A stretch of 64,000 bases of DNA, from NCBI RefSeq assembly GCF_020509005.1, contig NC_063020.1:310001-374000 (forward strand). The letters are read 5' to 3'. Below, piece after piece: positions 41,614-55,805 of the stretch. The DNA is from Fulvia fulva. Lineage: Eukaryota; Ascomycota; Dothideomycetes; Mycosphaerellales; Mycosphaerellaceae. Within the stretch, counting starts at the first letter, position 1. The number at the start of each line of letters is the position of its first letter. The notes beneath the pieces are model-generated. The model searched no databases. It was not told where the DNA came from and saw only the letters and a list, made by a program, of their open reading frames with translations. Position numbers and translations under genes: made by a program.

Positions 41614-44234
41614 TATTACGAGTAGCCCGCGACCCCTTACTATAGCTACGTCGGCCCGGGTGAACCGCGGACCTTCTATATCGGGTTAGCGCGGCTTAGC
41701 TTCACGTTATAACTTCGCCGCGCCTCGCGCTCCTCTTTTATAGCTTCGTAGAACAATAACTCTCTTATTCGGACCCTATAGTACGCGTACCCTTATAGTT
41801 TATTCTACTACCCTACCTAGATCGCGGATCTAGGTAACGGACGCGTAATAATAGGAATAGACAGAACTATAGAACTTAAAGAACGTATAGAGTTGTATTA
41901 GAATATAGAACACGGTAAGGCGTATAGCGCGTAAATACCTAGAGAACGTAACGCGGCGATATTATTAGTAGGTAGTCGCGCGCTCGTAGATAGTTAGGAA
42001 ATAGGCATCGTTACGCCTCTCCCGAACCTAGATAATATAACTTTATAGACGAACGGCGGTATACTACCGCTACTAAAGCCTAAGAGTAAAGGTAAGTAGA
42101 GTCTACCGCGTATATCTCTTTTCCCTAACCTCTCCTCTTTTCCTTAGAGTTAGATATAGGACGATAACCGGCGGATTATAGTAGATACCGGTGTCGCGCT
42201 ATAATAGGAAATTAATAAAGCTTACTAGAAAGCCTTCGACCGAGAAGAAGGTAGTAAGATTAACTTTATAGAACTGTTCGAGTTTAAGCTCGAAGGGAAC
42301 CTAGGCGGCGACCTAGACGAGGTGTACCTATTACTCGACAAGGTAGAGTATATTCTCGTATCCGAATACTAGAATATTATACTAGACAAACTTACGACCC
42401 TCGTATCCTAGTACCCGAAGACTACCTACGACTTCGTACTATAGGTAGTAAATATAGCGATTACTAAAGGTAGACAACTCGATATAATAGAGTAAGCTAA
42501 TAACCTCTAGAACGCCTAGTATACTACGCTATATACCGAGTATAACCGTATCTATAAGATACTATAAAGCGAGGAGGCTATAATATAGAAGATAGCCGTA
42601 GACCTAAAGAGTAAGAAGGATTATAACCTATAACGGTTTATAGTCGTATTAATATAAAGTAGCTAGGTACGTAGGAAAGAGGAGCGCGAGGTACGCCGAG
42701 GCTATATATAAGCCGAGGTACTACGCTAGTACGCGCGGTCACGTGACCTACGTACTAGCTAGACATTCGCTAGGCCTAGGGCCGTGACATAACCTAGTAA
42801 AGTTATAAGAGGAGAAGAAGAAGGTATAGGATGCCGAAGCTAAGAACTAGGCTCTATAGAAGGAGGTTAATAATCTAAAGACTCGACTCTAAGCTACTAA
42901 AGACACTATATAGAATAGAGGCTACTCTAGTCGCCGACCCTCCTATTTATCTCCGCGCGAGACTTTACTCGAGTAGCTAATACGTAAGTATCGTAAAGCT
43001 ACTAGTAGAGGCGGTAGCGGCGGAGGCGGTAGTAACAATAATAACGGTATTAGTAATAACGACCGAGGACGTAATAGAAACTGTCTATGACCTAATAATA
43101 ATAACGGTCGCGACTCTCGAGCGCGTAATACCCGTATATAGACTCCCCTAACCGAACTTTTAGAACGCCTATTTACTATTAACCGTACTCTAATACGCGG
43201 TATCGAGGTTAGTAAGGGCGTACCTAATCTAAAGTACTTTAAGAACGATAACGACCCTAACTTCGACAGTTAGTATAGTAGCGTACTTCTTAAGCTAACT
43301 ATAACCACTTTCCGCTCCGAGGTAGACGGCCTACGTTTTATATATAGATAGATATAGAGTGACCCTTAGAGAAGTATTAAGCCGAGGATCCCCGTACCTA
43401 GACAATAATTATTTAACGAGTTTAAGACTAGTAAAGAACTACTAGATTAGATAACGCGCTAGTACGGCACCCGTAACGAAGGAACTAAGGCTATAGTTAA
43501 TATCGCTACCTATAAGTAGGAGTAGGGCGAGACCTTTATTACCTTCTACGCTCGCTACTCGAAGCTACGTACTTAGATAGAGTAGACCGACGAGACTAAG
43601 CTAATGCTATTTCGTAACTATCTAAACCGTAAGTACTTTATTAAGACTTTTAGCGATAGGGAAGTAGATAGACGCTTATACGATATATAGGATATTATTA
43701 AGGAATATACGGTATTAGATAAGAGCTTCTACGAGACCGACCGACTATATCTATAGAAGGAGTGCCTACGTAGTAACCCTAATTCGAACAATAACGGCGT
43801 ATAGGGCGGTAGTAATACCGTAGGCGCCGTAGCTACTAGTACGACCGCTATAGTCGTCTAGCGACTACTATAATACGTAGGTATAAAGAAGAAGGAGGAC
43901 CTACCGGTTTACTTATAGAACCTACCTTTATTAAACCGTAAGTAGCGGGAGGATCTTAAGAAGTTAGGTAAGTACTACCGCTACCGTATAGGCTCGTACG
44001 TATTAATAAACCCCGAATACCCGATATATAGTTACGACGGCGACTACTGCCCTCTACGCCTACAAAATAACGCGAACGCTAACCCGAACCTTAGCTCCCT
44101 TACTACCGACCTATAGTAATAGGGAAATAGTACGACCGCTACCTAAGCGTAGTAGATAGCGGTTAGTAACCGAACTTTCTAAGACAGAAAGAGTATAAGA
44201 TTAAGAGATATAGAATATAAGAGACGGACTATAG
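41614..44234 (+). pseudogene. Unit 3, Gypsy C gag-like region
   Basis: Copy of 20444-23064. A private change gives AAACTGTC near 43082. Solo LTR at 42629-42789. Confidence 0.6.
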
Positions 44235-47200
44235 TATTACGGTTTAGATAGAGCTACGACGATATATACGGCTATTAGCTAACGGGATCACGTACGCTAT
44301 ATAAGATCACTCGCTTACTAGTGACTTAGTAATTCGAGATACTAAGGAACAAATCTCCTTTATATTTAGGAACGCTAAGAATCCCTTATAGCTTCGAGGC
44401 GTTCAACTTACTGTTTAATATTACTATTTAGAATATACTATAACCTAACCTCTACCTCACTACTACTTAGTCTTTATAAGACAAGATAGCTACTACTTTA
44501 TTACTTTCCCTTACCTTTTATCGGCTACGAGACAAAACCCGATTGAGCTTAGTCTTCTAATCTTATAATATTATTAGGTTATACTAAACCTAATAGCTTT
44601 AAACGCTCTTAATAATAGGAGATTAATAGAGTGACCGGGGAACACCCGCCCCTAGTAAAGCAAGTAGAGCCCGACGACCTTAGACCGCGAACGATACTAT
44701 TAACGCCTTAGCTACTTATATAAATAACGACACCCTTAAGGTTAGTAAGCTAGAGTTCTACTATAGCGACCGAGACAAGTTCGACACTTAGGTTACTTAG
44801 ATAGATATATACTTCTTGTTTAACTCTATAGCTAAGAATCTTAAGCCTATCTTTACTACTACTTTCTTAAGAGGACGAGTATAGTATTAGGTCAAACTAT
44901 TCCTTAGGAAGTACCTTAATAGTAACGGAGAAGATAACGGTAATAGAGTCTTTAAGTTATATAACTATCTTAAGTATGCTATAAGGAGCGTCTTTAGAGT
45001 CTCAAATAAGATTACTACTACCGTTCGTGTTATCTAGTACTTAACGTAGAAGACCTCTACCGCCGAGTACGCTACTAAATTCTAGGAATACGCGTAACTT
45101 ACCGACTAGGACGACGAAGTACTTCAAGTTATATACCGAAGAGGACTAAAGGAGCACGTTAAGGATAAGTTAATAAGGGACGGTCGGAAGATTAATAGCT
45201 TAGGAGACCTAGTCTTAGTCACGATCGATCTTAACGACAAGCTCTATAAGAGAGCTATAGAACGACGATACGACTCTAAGGTATCTAGAAAGGCCGGATA
45301 TACCCTAGGCTACGACAATCGAAATAGAGGCTTTAATAACAATTACGATAACAATAACAAGCCTAGGAACTAGAAGCCCTACTACGGACTATAGCCGATA
45401 GAGCTCGACGTTATCGAAAAAGGTCGTTAGATTAGGAATAGTAACGGGAATAGAGGATCCCGGAGTTTAAAGGAAACACGAACCTACTATAGATACGGTA
45501 AACCTAGCTATATAGTAAGGGACTGTCGCGGTAAGAATATAGTACGCCGTAAACAGTTTAATATAATATAACCCCGAACTAGTAAATCTAAGAGTAGTAT
45601 TAAATCTCGAGGAGATATCGACTATACTTAGAGAGTAGAGGAGAGAGCTAGTAATAGAAGTACGGAGCCTCTCCTAGACCCCTTATAAGAACGAGGAGGA
45701 TACTATAGGTAGCGATTAGTAGAAGTCGAACTATTCGGACTACGAAACTAACTATAATAGTTTACGAAGATATACTAACAAACACTCGAAGAACTCCTAG
45801 AAGAAAGGGAGTACCTCGACGATATATTCGACTAGATTAACACCTAGATACATCTTGACGGAGACAATATTAATCTCGTAGCTATACGAGAACACGGCAA
45901 ACTCTACGTACGATAGTAGGAAGTTACGAACGAGATCGATAAGCAAGAAAAACGAGAGTTTAGTATAATAGTACGAAGAGTCGACTACGAGATCGAATCC
46001 AAATCTCGAAATGGTTATAGAAGCCTTTATTAGCGATTCTATTACTAAGACTCGTGTCAAGTTTACTACTCCGTAAAGATAGGAGTAGGGTATTAGCCTT
46101 AGTAACCGCGAGGAGCCCTAGGAGCGACGTATAGGTAGAACGCTACGCTCCGAGAAGTAGATATCGACGAATCCTACTTCGATAGTAAAAATAAAGAAAA
46201 CTAAGACCTAGAATAGGACGGATCGTAGTCACTAAAGCTATAGGAAGAAAGTTAAGAAAGCCTAAAGCTAGACACGATCGAAGAAGACTAGGATCCGGAA
46301 GAATCGAGTAAAGAAGATTCCTCCGAAGGAGAAGAGAGCGATACTAACGAAATAAACAAACAACTTGCCTTTACGGTAGACGTACCTAAGAAGCTTTACG
46401 ATATATTCGTCTACCTATAGAGGAGGTATAAGGAATTCCTACTACGGATAAGTAAACGACGACTACTTAATCCCTACGAGTTTAATAAGATACTCGACGC
46501 TTTACGAAGAATAGTATAGGACTACCTAACTATTAGAGCTAAAGAAAATCTCGTAATAGCCGTTACCGAAAGACTACCTATAGGAAGCCGAATAATAGGA
46601 CTAGGATACCTTATACCGTTAGGAACATTTATGTCGAACGAATTACGACACGCCGTATAACACGTATAATCTCTCTACTTAGAAATGTAGAAGATCTAGG
46701 AACGTTGCTAAATATAGATATAGATATAGAAAGGCTCGCGTAAGGTTTAAGCGGAGGCCTCGAGACACTAAGTATAACGTTCTATATATAAATAGGGAAA
46801 AGGATCAACTCCCTAGGAATAAGCGACCGAAGGGAGTTATACGATACGGAAAAGGCTTAAGTATTAACTATAGTGTCTCGAACGAAGATTATTATTAATA
46901 GGCATCGAATATATACTATTATAGATTCCGGAGCGAGCGGGAATTTTGCCTCCGAATTATTTATTATAAGACACGGGCTAGCTACCCGTAGAAAGAAAGA
47001 GGGTTATAAATTAATTAAGGTGGACGGATCGTCCTTACCTAGTATAGAGCGCGAGACAATACCGCTACTACTTATAATCTAATAGTACTACGAGGAAATC
47101 ACCTTAGATATTACTAATATAGCTAGTTATAACATCGTACTTAGGATGCCTTAGTTAAGAAAGTATAACCTAGTAATTAACTAGAGAAGAGGAGTACTTA

Positions 47201-47789
47201 GATTTGAGTAATACGATTACGTTATCGCGATTAAACCTACGTAGCGGTAGCGTTCGCTAGTAGATAAGGTAAGATAGCTAAACAGAATATAGCTTACACT
47301 AACTAGAAGGACAGAAGAACTACCTTCGACTAGGATAGATACCGACTTAGGGTAGTTAGGTTACGAGATTACCGGAACGGATAGAAGTAACGTACTATCG
47401 AAAATGTCTACTTTAGAACTAGACATTCCTCTAGTATATCGCAGATAGTCACGACTATTTAGAGAAGAGGAAGGCAAGGACGCCTTACCTAAGTACGTAC
47501 TATACGATTATAAGATATATATTTAGCTAGGAAAAGAGCCTCTATAGGGACCCCTATACTAAATGTCCGAAAAAGAGCTCGAAACCTTACGAGAATAGCT
47601 AAAGGAGAAGCTAGCTAAAGGATAGATACGACGATCCACCTTAAGCGTAGGAACTCTATACATATTCGTTCTAAAACCAAATAGGAAACTACGACTCGTA
47701 TAAGACTACCGAAAGTTAAACGAGATTACAATTAAGAACCGATACCCGCTACCTAATATCGAAGAAGTATAAGACAGATTAACCAGATC
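44235..47789 (+). pseudogene. Unit 3, Gypsy B LTR, gag and truncated pol
   Basis: Copy of 23065-26619, protease piece 46873-47082. A private G to A change gives ATTACAATT near 47728. Confidence 0.85.
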
Positions 47790-48709
47790 TATTAAAAGGT
47801 GTTCGTAGCGGAAGCTAGCCTTGGGATATTTATAGATAGTCGTAATGAGTCGAGTATAATAGTCGAGGTAATAGTAGTTAAGAGTAGTAGACTTGCTTTT
47901 GTTGCTTGTCCTATCTAGAGGGCTTATTCTACTCTTGTTTATATTCGATTATAGACTCCTAGAACCTTCTATACTATATAATCCATTACGTAGTATATTA
48001 TTAGTTTATAAGCTTTATATAGCTACTTAGCGAGATATACTATTATAAAGCGGTAGACTATCAAATTTAATAGATTCTAACAACCCGTAAGCTCCTAGTA
48101 TCGCTAGGATCGTACGGAAATGCTTGTCTAGGCCGTAATAGGCTAGCGCCGGACTACCGGCTTATAATATCTTCAGAACTAGCTATGTTCTAATTATACT
48201 AAGAGCTAGAGCGCTCTAGGTGGTCTAGAAGACAAGCTATAGAATTCAATAGAATCTACAAGATATAACTTCTTACAAATCCGCTTCTTATTATAAATAT
48301 ATAACGTAATAGATTACGTAGTATAGAAGGTTCTAGGAGTCTATAATCGAATATAAATAAGAGTTGAATTAGCCCTCTAGATAGGATAAGTAATAAAGCA
48401 AGTCTACTACTCTTAACTACTACTACCTCGACTATTATACTCGATTTATTATAACTATCTACGAATATCCTAAGGCTAGCTTCCGCTACGAACACCTATT
48501 AATAGAAGTAGATTTATAAGAATTTATATCTTATAGATTCTCTTAAATTCTATAGCTTGTCTTCTAGACTACCTAGAGCGTTCTAATTTTAATATAGTTA
48601 GAACATAGCTAGTTCTTAAGATATTATAAGCCGGTAGTCCGGCGCTAGCCTACTACGGCCTAGACAAGCATTTCCGTACGATCCTAGCGATACTAGGAAC
48701 TTACGGGTT
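47790..48709. repeat. Junction 3/4 with hybrid LTR
   Basis: Reverse fragment 47790-47998, forward LTR 47999-48504, reverse fragment 48505-48709. Confidence 0.85.
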
Positions 48710-51330
48710 TATTACGAGTAGCCCGCGACCCCTTACTATAGCTACGTCGGCCCGGGTGAACCGCGGACCTTCTATATCGGGTTAGCGCGGCTTAGCTTCA
48801 CGTTATAACTTCGCCGCGCCTCGCGCTCCTCTTTTATAGCTTCGTAGAACAATAACTCTCTTATTCGGACCCTATAGTACGCGTACCCTTATAGTTTATT
48901 CTACTACCCTACCTAGATCGCGGATCTAGGTAACGGACGCGTAATAATAGGAATAGACAGAACTATAGAACTTAAAGAACGTATAGAGTTGTATTAGAAT
49001 ATAGAACACGGTAAGGCGTATAGCGCGTAAATACCTAGAGAACGTAACGCGGCGATATTATTAGTAGGTAGTCGCGCGCTCGTAGATAGTTAGGAAATAG
49101 GCATCGTTACGCCTCTCCCGAACCTAGATAATATAACTTTATAGACGAACGGCGGTATACTACCGCTACTAAAGCCTAAGAGTAAAGGTAAGTAGAGTCT
49201 ACCGCGTATATCTCTTTTCCCTAACCTCTCCTCTTTTCCTTAGAGTTAGATATAGGACGATAACCGGCGGATTATAGTAGATACCGGTGTCGCGCTATAA
49301 TAGGAAATTAATAAAGCTTACTAGAAAGCCTTCGACCGAGAAGAAGGTAGTAAGATTAACTTTATAGAACTGTTCGAGTTTAAGCTCGAAGGGAACCTAG
49401 GCGGCGACCTAGACGAGGTGTACCTATTACTCGACAAGGTAGAGTATATTCTCGTATCCGAATACTAGAATATTATACTAGACAAACTTACGACCCTCGT
49501 ATCCTAGTACCCGAAGACTACCTACGACTTCGTACTATAGGTAGTAAATATAGCGATTACTAAAGGTAGACAACTCGATATAATAGAGTAAGCTAATAAC
49601 CTCTAGAACGCCTAGTATACTACGCTATATACCGAGTATAACCGTATCTATAAGATACTATAAAGCGAGGAGGCTATAATATAGAAGATAGCCGTAGACC
49701 TAAAGAGTAAGAAGGATTATAACCTATAACGGTTTATAGTCGTATTAATATAAAGTAGCTAGGTACGTAGGAAAGAGGAGCGCGAGGTACGCCGAGGCTA
49801 TATATAAGCCGAGGTACTACGCTAGTACGCGCGGTCACGTGACCTACGTACTAGCTAGACATTCGCTAGGCCTAGGGCCGTGACATAACCTAGTAAAGTT
49901 ATAAGAGGAGAAGAAGAAGGTATAGGATGCCGAAGCTAAGAACTAGGCTCTATAGAAGGAGGTTAATAATCTAAAGACTCGACTCTAAGCTACTAAAGAC
50001 ACTATATAGAATAGAGGCTACTCTAGTCGCCGACCCTCCTATTTATCTCCGCGCGAGACTTTACTCGAGTAGCTAATACGTAAGTATCGTAAAGCTACTA
50101 GTAGAGGCGGTAGCGGCGGAGGCGGTAGTAACAATAATAACGGTATTAGTAATAACGACCGAGGACGTAATAGAAACCGTCTATGACCTAATAATAATAA
50201 CGGTCGCGACTCTCGAGCGCGTAATACCCGTATATAGACTCCCCTAACCGAACTTTTAGAACGCCTATTTACTATTAACCGTACTCTAATACGCGGTATC
50301 GAGGTTAGTAAGGGCGTACCTAATCTAAAGTACTTTAAGAACGATAACGACCCTAACTTCGACAGTTAGTATAGTAGCGTACTTCTTAAGCTAACTATAA
50401 CCACTTTCCGCTCCGAGGTAGACGGCCTACGTTTTATATATAGATAGATATAGAGTGACCCTTAGAGAAGTATTAAGCCGAGGATCCCCGTACCTAGACA
50501 ATAATTATTTAACGAGTTTAAGACTAGTAAAGAACTACTAGATTAGATAACGCGCTAGTACGGCACCCGTAACGAAGGAACTAAGGCTATAGTTAATATC
50601 GCTACCTATAAGTAGGAGTAGGGCGAGACCTTTATTACCTTCTACGCTCGCTACTCGAAGCTACGTACTTAGATAGAGTAGACCGACGAGACTAAGCTAA
50701 TGCTATTTCGTAACTATCTGAACCGTAAGTACTTTATTAAGACTTTTAGCGATAGGGAAGTAGATAGACGCTTATACGATATATAGGATATTATTAAGGA
50801 ATATACGGTATTAGATAAGAGCTTCTACGAGACCGACCGACTATATCTATAGAAGGAGTGCCTACGTAGTAACCCTAATTCGAACAATAACGGCGTATAG
50901 GGCGGTAGTAATACCGTAGGCGCCGTAGCTACTAGTACGACCGCTATAGTCGTCTAGCGACTACTATAATACGTAGGTATAAAGAAGAAGGAGGACCTAC
51001 CGGTTTACTTATAGAACCTACCTTTATTAAACCGTAAGTAGCGGGAGGATCTTAAGAAGTTAGGTAAGTACTACCGCTACCGTATAGGCTCGTACGTATT
51101 AACAAACCCCGAATACCCGATATATAGTTACGACGGCGACTACTGCCCTCTACGCCTACAAAATAACGCGAACGCTAACCCGAACCTTAGCTCCCTTACT
51201 ACCGACCTATAGTAATAGGGAAATAGTACGACCGCTACCTAAGCGTAGTAGATAGCGGTTAGTAACCGAACTTTCTAAGACAGAAAGAGTATAAGATTAA
51301 GAGATATAGAATATAAGAGACGGACTATAG
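48710..51330 (+). pseudogene. Unit 4, Gypsy C gag-like region
   Basis: Copy of 20444-23064. ATCTGAACC near 50720 and ATTAACAAACC near 51100 are shared with unit 5 only. Solo LTR at 49725-49885. Confidence 0.6.
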
Positions 51331-54300
51331 TATTACGGTTTAGATAGAGCTACGACGATATATACGGCTATTAGCTAACGGGATCACGTACGCTATATAA
51401 GATCACTCGCTTACTAGTGACTTAGTAATTCGAGATACTAAGGAACAAATCTCCTTTATATTTAGGAACGCTAAGAATCCCTTATAGCTTCGAGGCGTTC
51501 AACTTACTGTTTAATATTACTATTTAGAATATACTATAACCTAACCTCTACCTCACTACTACTTAGTCTTTATAAGACAAGATAGCTACTACTTTATTAC
51601 TTTCCCTTACCTTTTATCGGCTACGAGACAAAACCCGATTGAGCTTAGTCTTCTAATCTTATAATATTATTAGGTTATACTAAACCTAATAGCTTTAAAC
51701 GCTCTTAATAATAGGAGATTAATAGAGTGACCGGGGAACACCCGCCCCTAGTAAAGCAAGTAGAGCCCGACGACCTTAGACCGCGAACGATACTATTAAC
51801 GCCTTAGCTACTTATATAAATAACGACACCCTTAAGGTTAGTAAGCTAGAGTTCTACTATAGCGACCGAGACAAGTTCGACACTTAGGTTACTTAGATAG
51901 ATATATACTTCTTGTTTAACTCTATAGCTAAGAATCTTAAGCCTATCTTTACTACTACTTTCTTAAGAGGACGAGTATAGTATTAGGTCAAACTATTCCT
52001 TAGGAAGTACCTTAATAGTAACGGAGAAGATAACGGTAATAGAGTCTTTAAGTTATATAACTATCTTAAGTATGCTATAAGGAGCGTCTTTAGAGTCTCA
52101 AATAAGATTACTACTACCGTTCGTGTTATCTAGTACTTAACGTAGAAGACCTCTACCGCCGAGTACGCTACTAAATTCTAGGAATACGCGTAACTTACCG
52201 ACTAGGACGACGAAGTACTTCAAGTTATATACCGAAGAGGACTAAAGGAGCACGTTAAGGATAAGTTAATAAGGGACGGTCGGAAGATTAATAGCTTAGG
52301 AGACCTAGTCTTAGTCACGATCGATCTTAACGACAAGCTCTATAAGAGAGCTATAGAACGACGATACGACTCTAAGGTATCTAGAAAGGCCGGATATACC
52401 CTAGGCTACGACAATCGAAATAGAGGCTTTAATAACAATTACGATAACAATAACAAGCCTAGGAACTAGAAGCCCTACTACGGACTATAGCCGATAGAGC
52501 TCGACGTTATCGAAAAAGGTCGTTAGATTAGGAATAGTAACGGGAATAGAGGATCCCGGAGTTTAAAGGAAACACGAACCTACTATAGATACGGTAAACC
52601 TAGCTATATAGTAAGGGACTGTCGCGGTAAGAATATAGTACGCCGTAAACAGTTTAATATAATATAACCCCGAACTAGTAAATCTAAGAGTAGTATTAAA
52701 TCTCGAGGAGATATCGACTATACTTAGAGAGTAGAGGAGAGAGCTAGTAATAGAAGTACGGAGCCTCTCCTAGACCCCTTATAAGAACGAGGAGGATACT
52801 ATAGGTAGCGATTAGTAGAAGTCGAACTATTCGGACTACGAAACTAACTATAATAGTTTACGAAGATATACTAACAAACACTCGAAGAACTCCTAGAAGA
52901 AAGGGAGTACCTCGACGATATATTCGACTAGATTAACACCTAGATACATCTTGACGGAGACAATATTAATCTCGTAGCTATACGAGAACACGGCAAACTC
53001 TACGTACGATAGTAGGAAGTTACGAACGAGATCGATAAGCAAGAAAAACGAGAGTTTAGTATAATAGTACGAAGAGTCGACTACGAGATCGAATCCAAAT
53101 CTCGAAATGGTTATAGAAGCCTTTATTAGCGATTCTATTACTAAGACTCGTGTCAAGTTTACTACTCCGTAAAGATAGGAGTAGGGTATTAGCCTTAGTA
53201 ACCGCGAGGAGCCCTAGGAGCGACGTATAGGTAGAACGCTACGCTCCGAGAAGTAGATATCGACGAATCCTACTTCGATAGTAAAAATAAAGAAAACTAA
53301 GACCTAGAATAGGACGGATCGTAGTCACTAAAGCTATAGGAAGAAAGTTAAGAAAGCCTAAAGCTAGACACGATCGAAGAAGACTAGGATCCGGAAGAAT
53401 CGAGTAAAGAAGATTCCTCCGAAGGAGAAGAGAGCGATACTAACGAAATAAACAAACAACTTGCCTTTACGGTAGACGTACCTAAGAAGCTTTACGATAT
53501 ATTCGTCTACCTATAGAGGAGGTATAAGGAATTCCTACTACGGATAAGTAAACGACGACTACTTAATCCCTACGAGTTTAATAAGATACTCGACGCTTTA
53601 CGAAGAATAGTATAGGACTACCTAACTATTAGAGCTAAAGAAAATCTCGTAATAGCCGTTACCGAAAGACTACCTATAGGAAGCCGAATAATAGGACTAG
53701 GATACCTTATACCGTTAGGAACATTTATGTCGAACGAATTACGACACGCCGTATAACACGTATAATCTCTCTACTTAGAAATGTAGAAGATCTAGGAACG
53801 TTGCTAAATATAGATATAGATATAGAAAGGCTCGCGTAAGGTTTAAGCGGAGGCCTCGAGACACTAAGTATAACGTTCTATATATAAATAGGGAAAAGGA
53901 TCAACTCCCTAGGAATAAGCGACCGAAGGGAGTTATACGATACGGAAAAGGCTTAAGTATTAACTATAGTGTCTCGAACGAAGATTATTATTAATAGGCA
54001 TCGAATATATACTATTATAGATTCCGGAGCGAGCGGGAATTTTGCCTCCGAATTATTTATTATAAGACACGGGCTAGCTACCCGTAGAAAGAAAGAGGGT
54101 TATAAATTAATTAAGGTGGACGGATCGTCCTTACCTAGTATAGAGCGCGAGACAATACCGCTACTACTTATAATCTAATAGTACTACGAGGAAATCACCT
54201 TAGATATTACTAATATAGCTAGTTATAACATCGTACTTAGGATGCCTTAGTTAAGAAAGTATAACCTAGTAATTAACTAGAGAAGAGGAGTACTTAGATT

Positions 54301-54885
54301 TGAGTAATACGATTACGTTATCGCGATTAAACCTACGTAGCGGTAGCGTTCGCTAGTAGATAAGGTAAGATAGCTAAACAGAATATAGCTTACACTAACT
54401 AGAAGGACAGAAGAACTACCTTCGACTAGGATAGATACCGACTTAGGGTAGTTAGGTTACGAGATTACCGGAACGGATAGAAGTAACGTACTATCGAAAA
54501 TGTCTACTTTAGAACTAGACATTCCTCTAGTATATCGCAGATAGTCACGACTATTTAGAGAAGAGGAAGGCAAGGACGCCTTACCTAAGTACGTACTATA
54601 CGATTATAAGATATATATTTAGCTAGGAAAAGAGCCTCTATAGGGACCCCTATACTAAATGTCCGAAAAAGAGCTCGAAACCTTACGAGAATAGCTAAAG
54701 GAGAAGCTAGCTAAAGGATAGATACGACGATCCACCTTAAGCGTAGGAACTCTATACATATTCGTTCTAAAACCAAATAGGAAACTACGACTCGTATAAG
54801 ACTACCGAAAGTTAAACGAGATTACGATTAAGAACCGATACCCGCTACCTAATATCGAAGAAGTATAAGACAGATTAACCAGATC
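51331..54885 (+). pseudogene. Unit 4, Gypsy B LTR, gag and truncated pol
   Basis: Copy of 23065-26619, protease piece 53969-54178. No private change noticed. Confidence 0.85.
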
Positions 54886-55805
54886 TATTAAAAGGTGTTC
54901 GTAGCGGAAGCTAGCCTTGGGATATTTATAGATAGTCGTAATGAGTCGAGTATAATAGTCGAGGTAATAGTAGTTAAGAGTAGTAGACTTGCTTTTGTTG
55001 CTTGTCCTATCTAGAGGGCTTATTCTACTCTTGTTTATATTCGATTATAGACTCCTAGAACCTTCTATACTATATAATCCATTACGTAGTATATTATTAG
55101 TTTATAAGCTTTATATAGCTACTTAGCGAGATATACTATTATAAAGCGGTAGACTATCAAATTTAATAGATTCTAACAACCCGTAAGCTCCTAGTATCGC
55201 TAGGATCGTACGGAAATGCTTGTCTAGGCCGTAATAGGCTAGCGCCGGACTACCGGCTTATAATATCTTCAGAACTAGCTATGTTCTAATTATACTAAGA
55301 GCTAGAGCGCTCTAGGTGGTCTAGAAGACAAGCTATAGAATTCAATAGAATCTACAAGATATAACTTCTTACAAATCCGCTTCTTATTATAAATATATAA
55401 CGTAATAGATTACGTAGTATAGAAGGTTCTAGGAGTCTATAATCGAATATAAATAAGAGTTGAATTAGCCCTCTAGATAGGATAAGTAATAAAGCAAGTC
55501 TACTACTCTTAACTACTACTACCTCGACTATTATACTCGATTTATTATAACTATCTACGAATATCCTAAGGCTAGCTTCCGCTACGAACACCTATTAATA
55601 GAAGTAGATTTATAAGAATTTATATCTTATAGATTCTCTTAAATTCTATAGCTTGTCTTCTAGACTACCTAGAGCGTTCTAATTTTAATATAGTTAGAAC
55701 ATAGCTAGTTCTTAAGATATTATAAGCCGGTAGTCCGGCGCTAGCCTACTACGGCCTAGACAAGCATTTCCGTACGATCCTAGCGATACTAGGAACTTAC
55801 GGGTT
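54886..55805. repeat. Junction 4/5 with hybrid LTR
   Basis: Reverse fragment 54886-55094, forward LTR 55095-55600, reverse fragment 55601-55805. Confidence 0.85.
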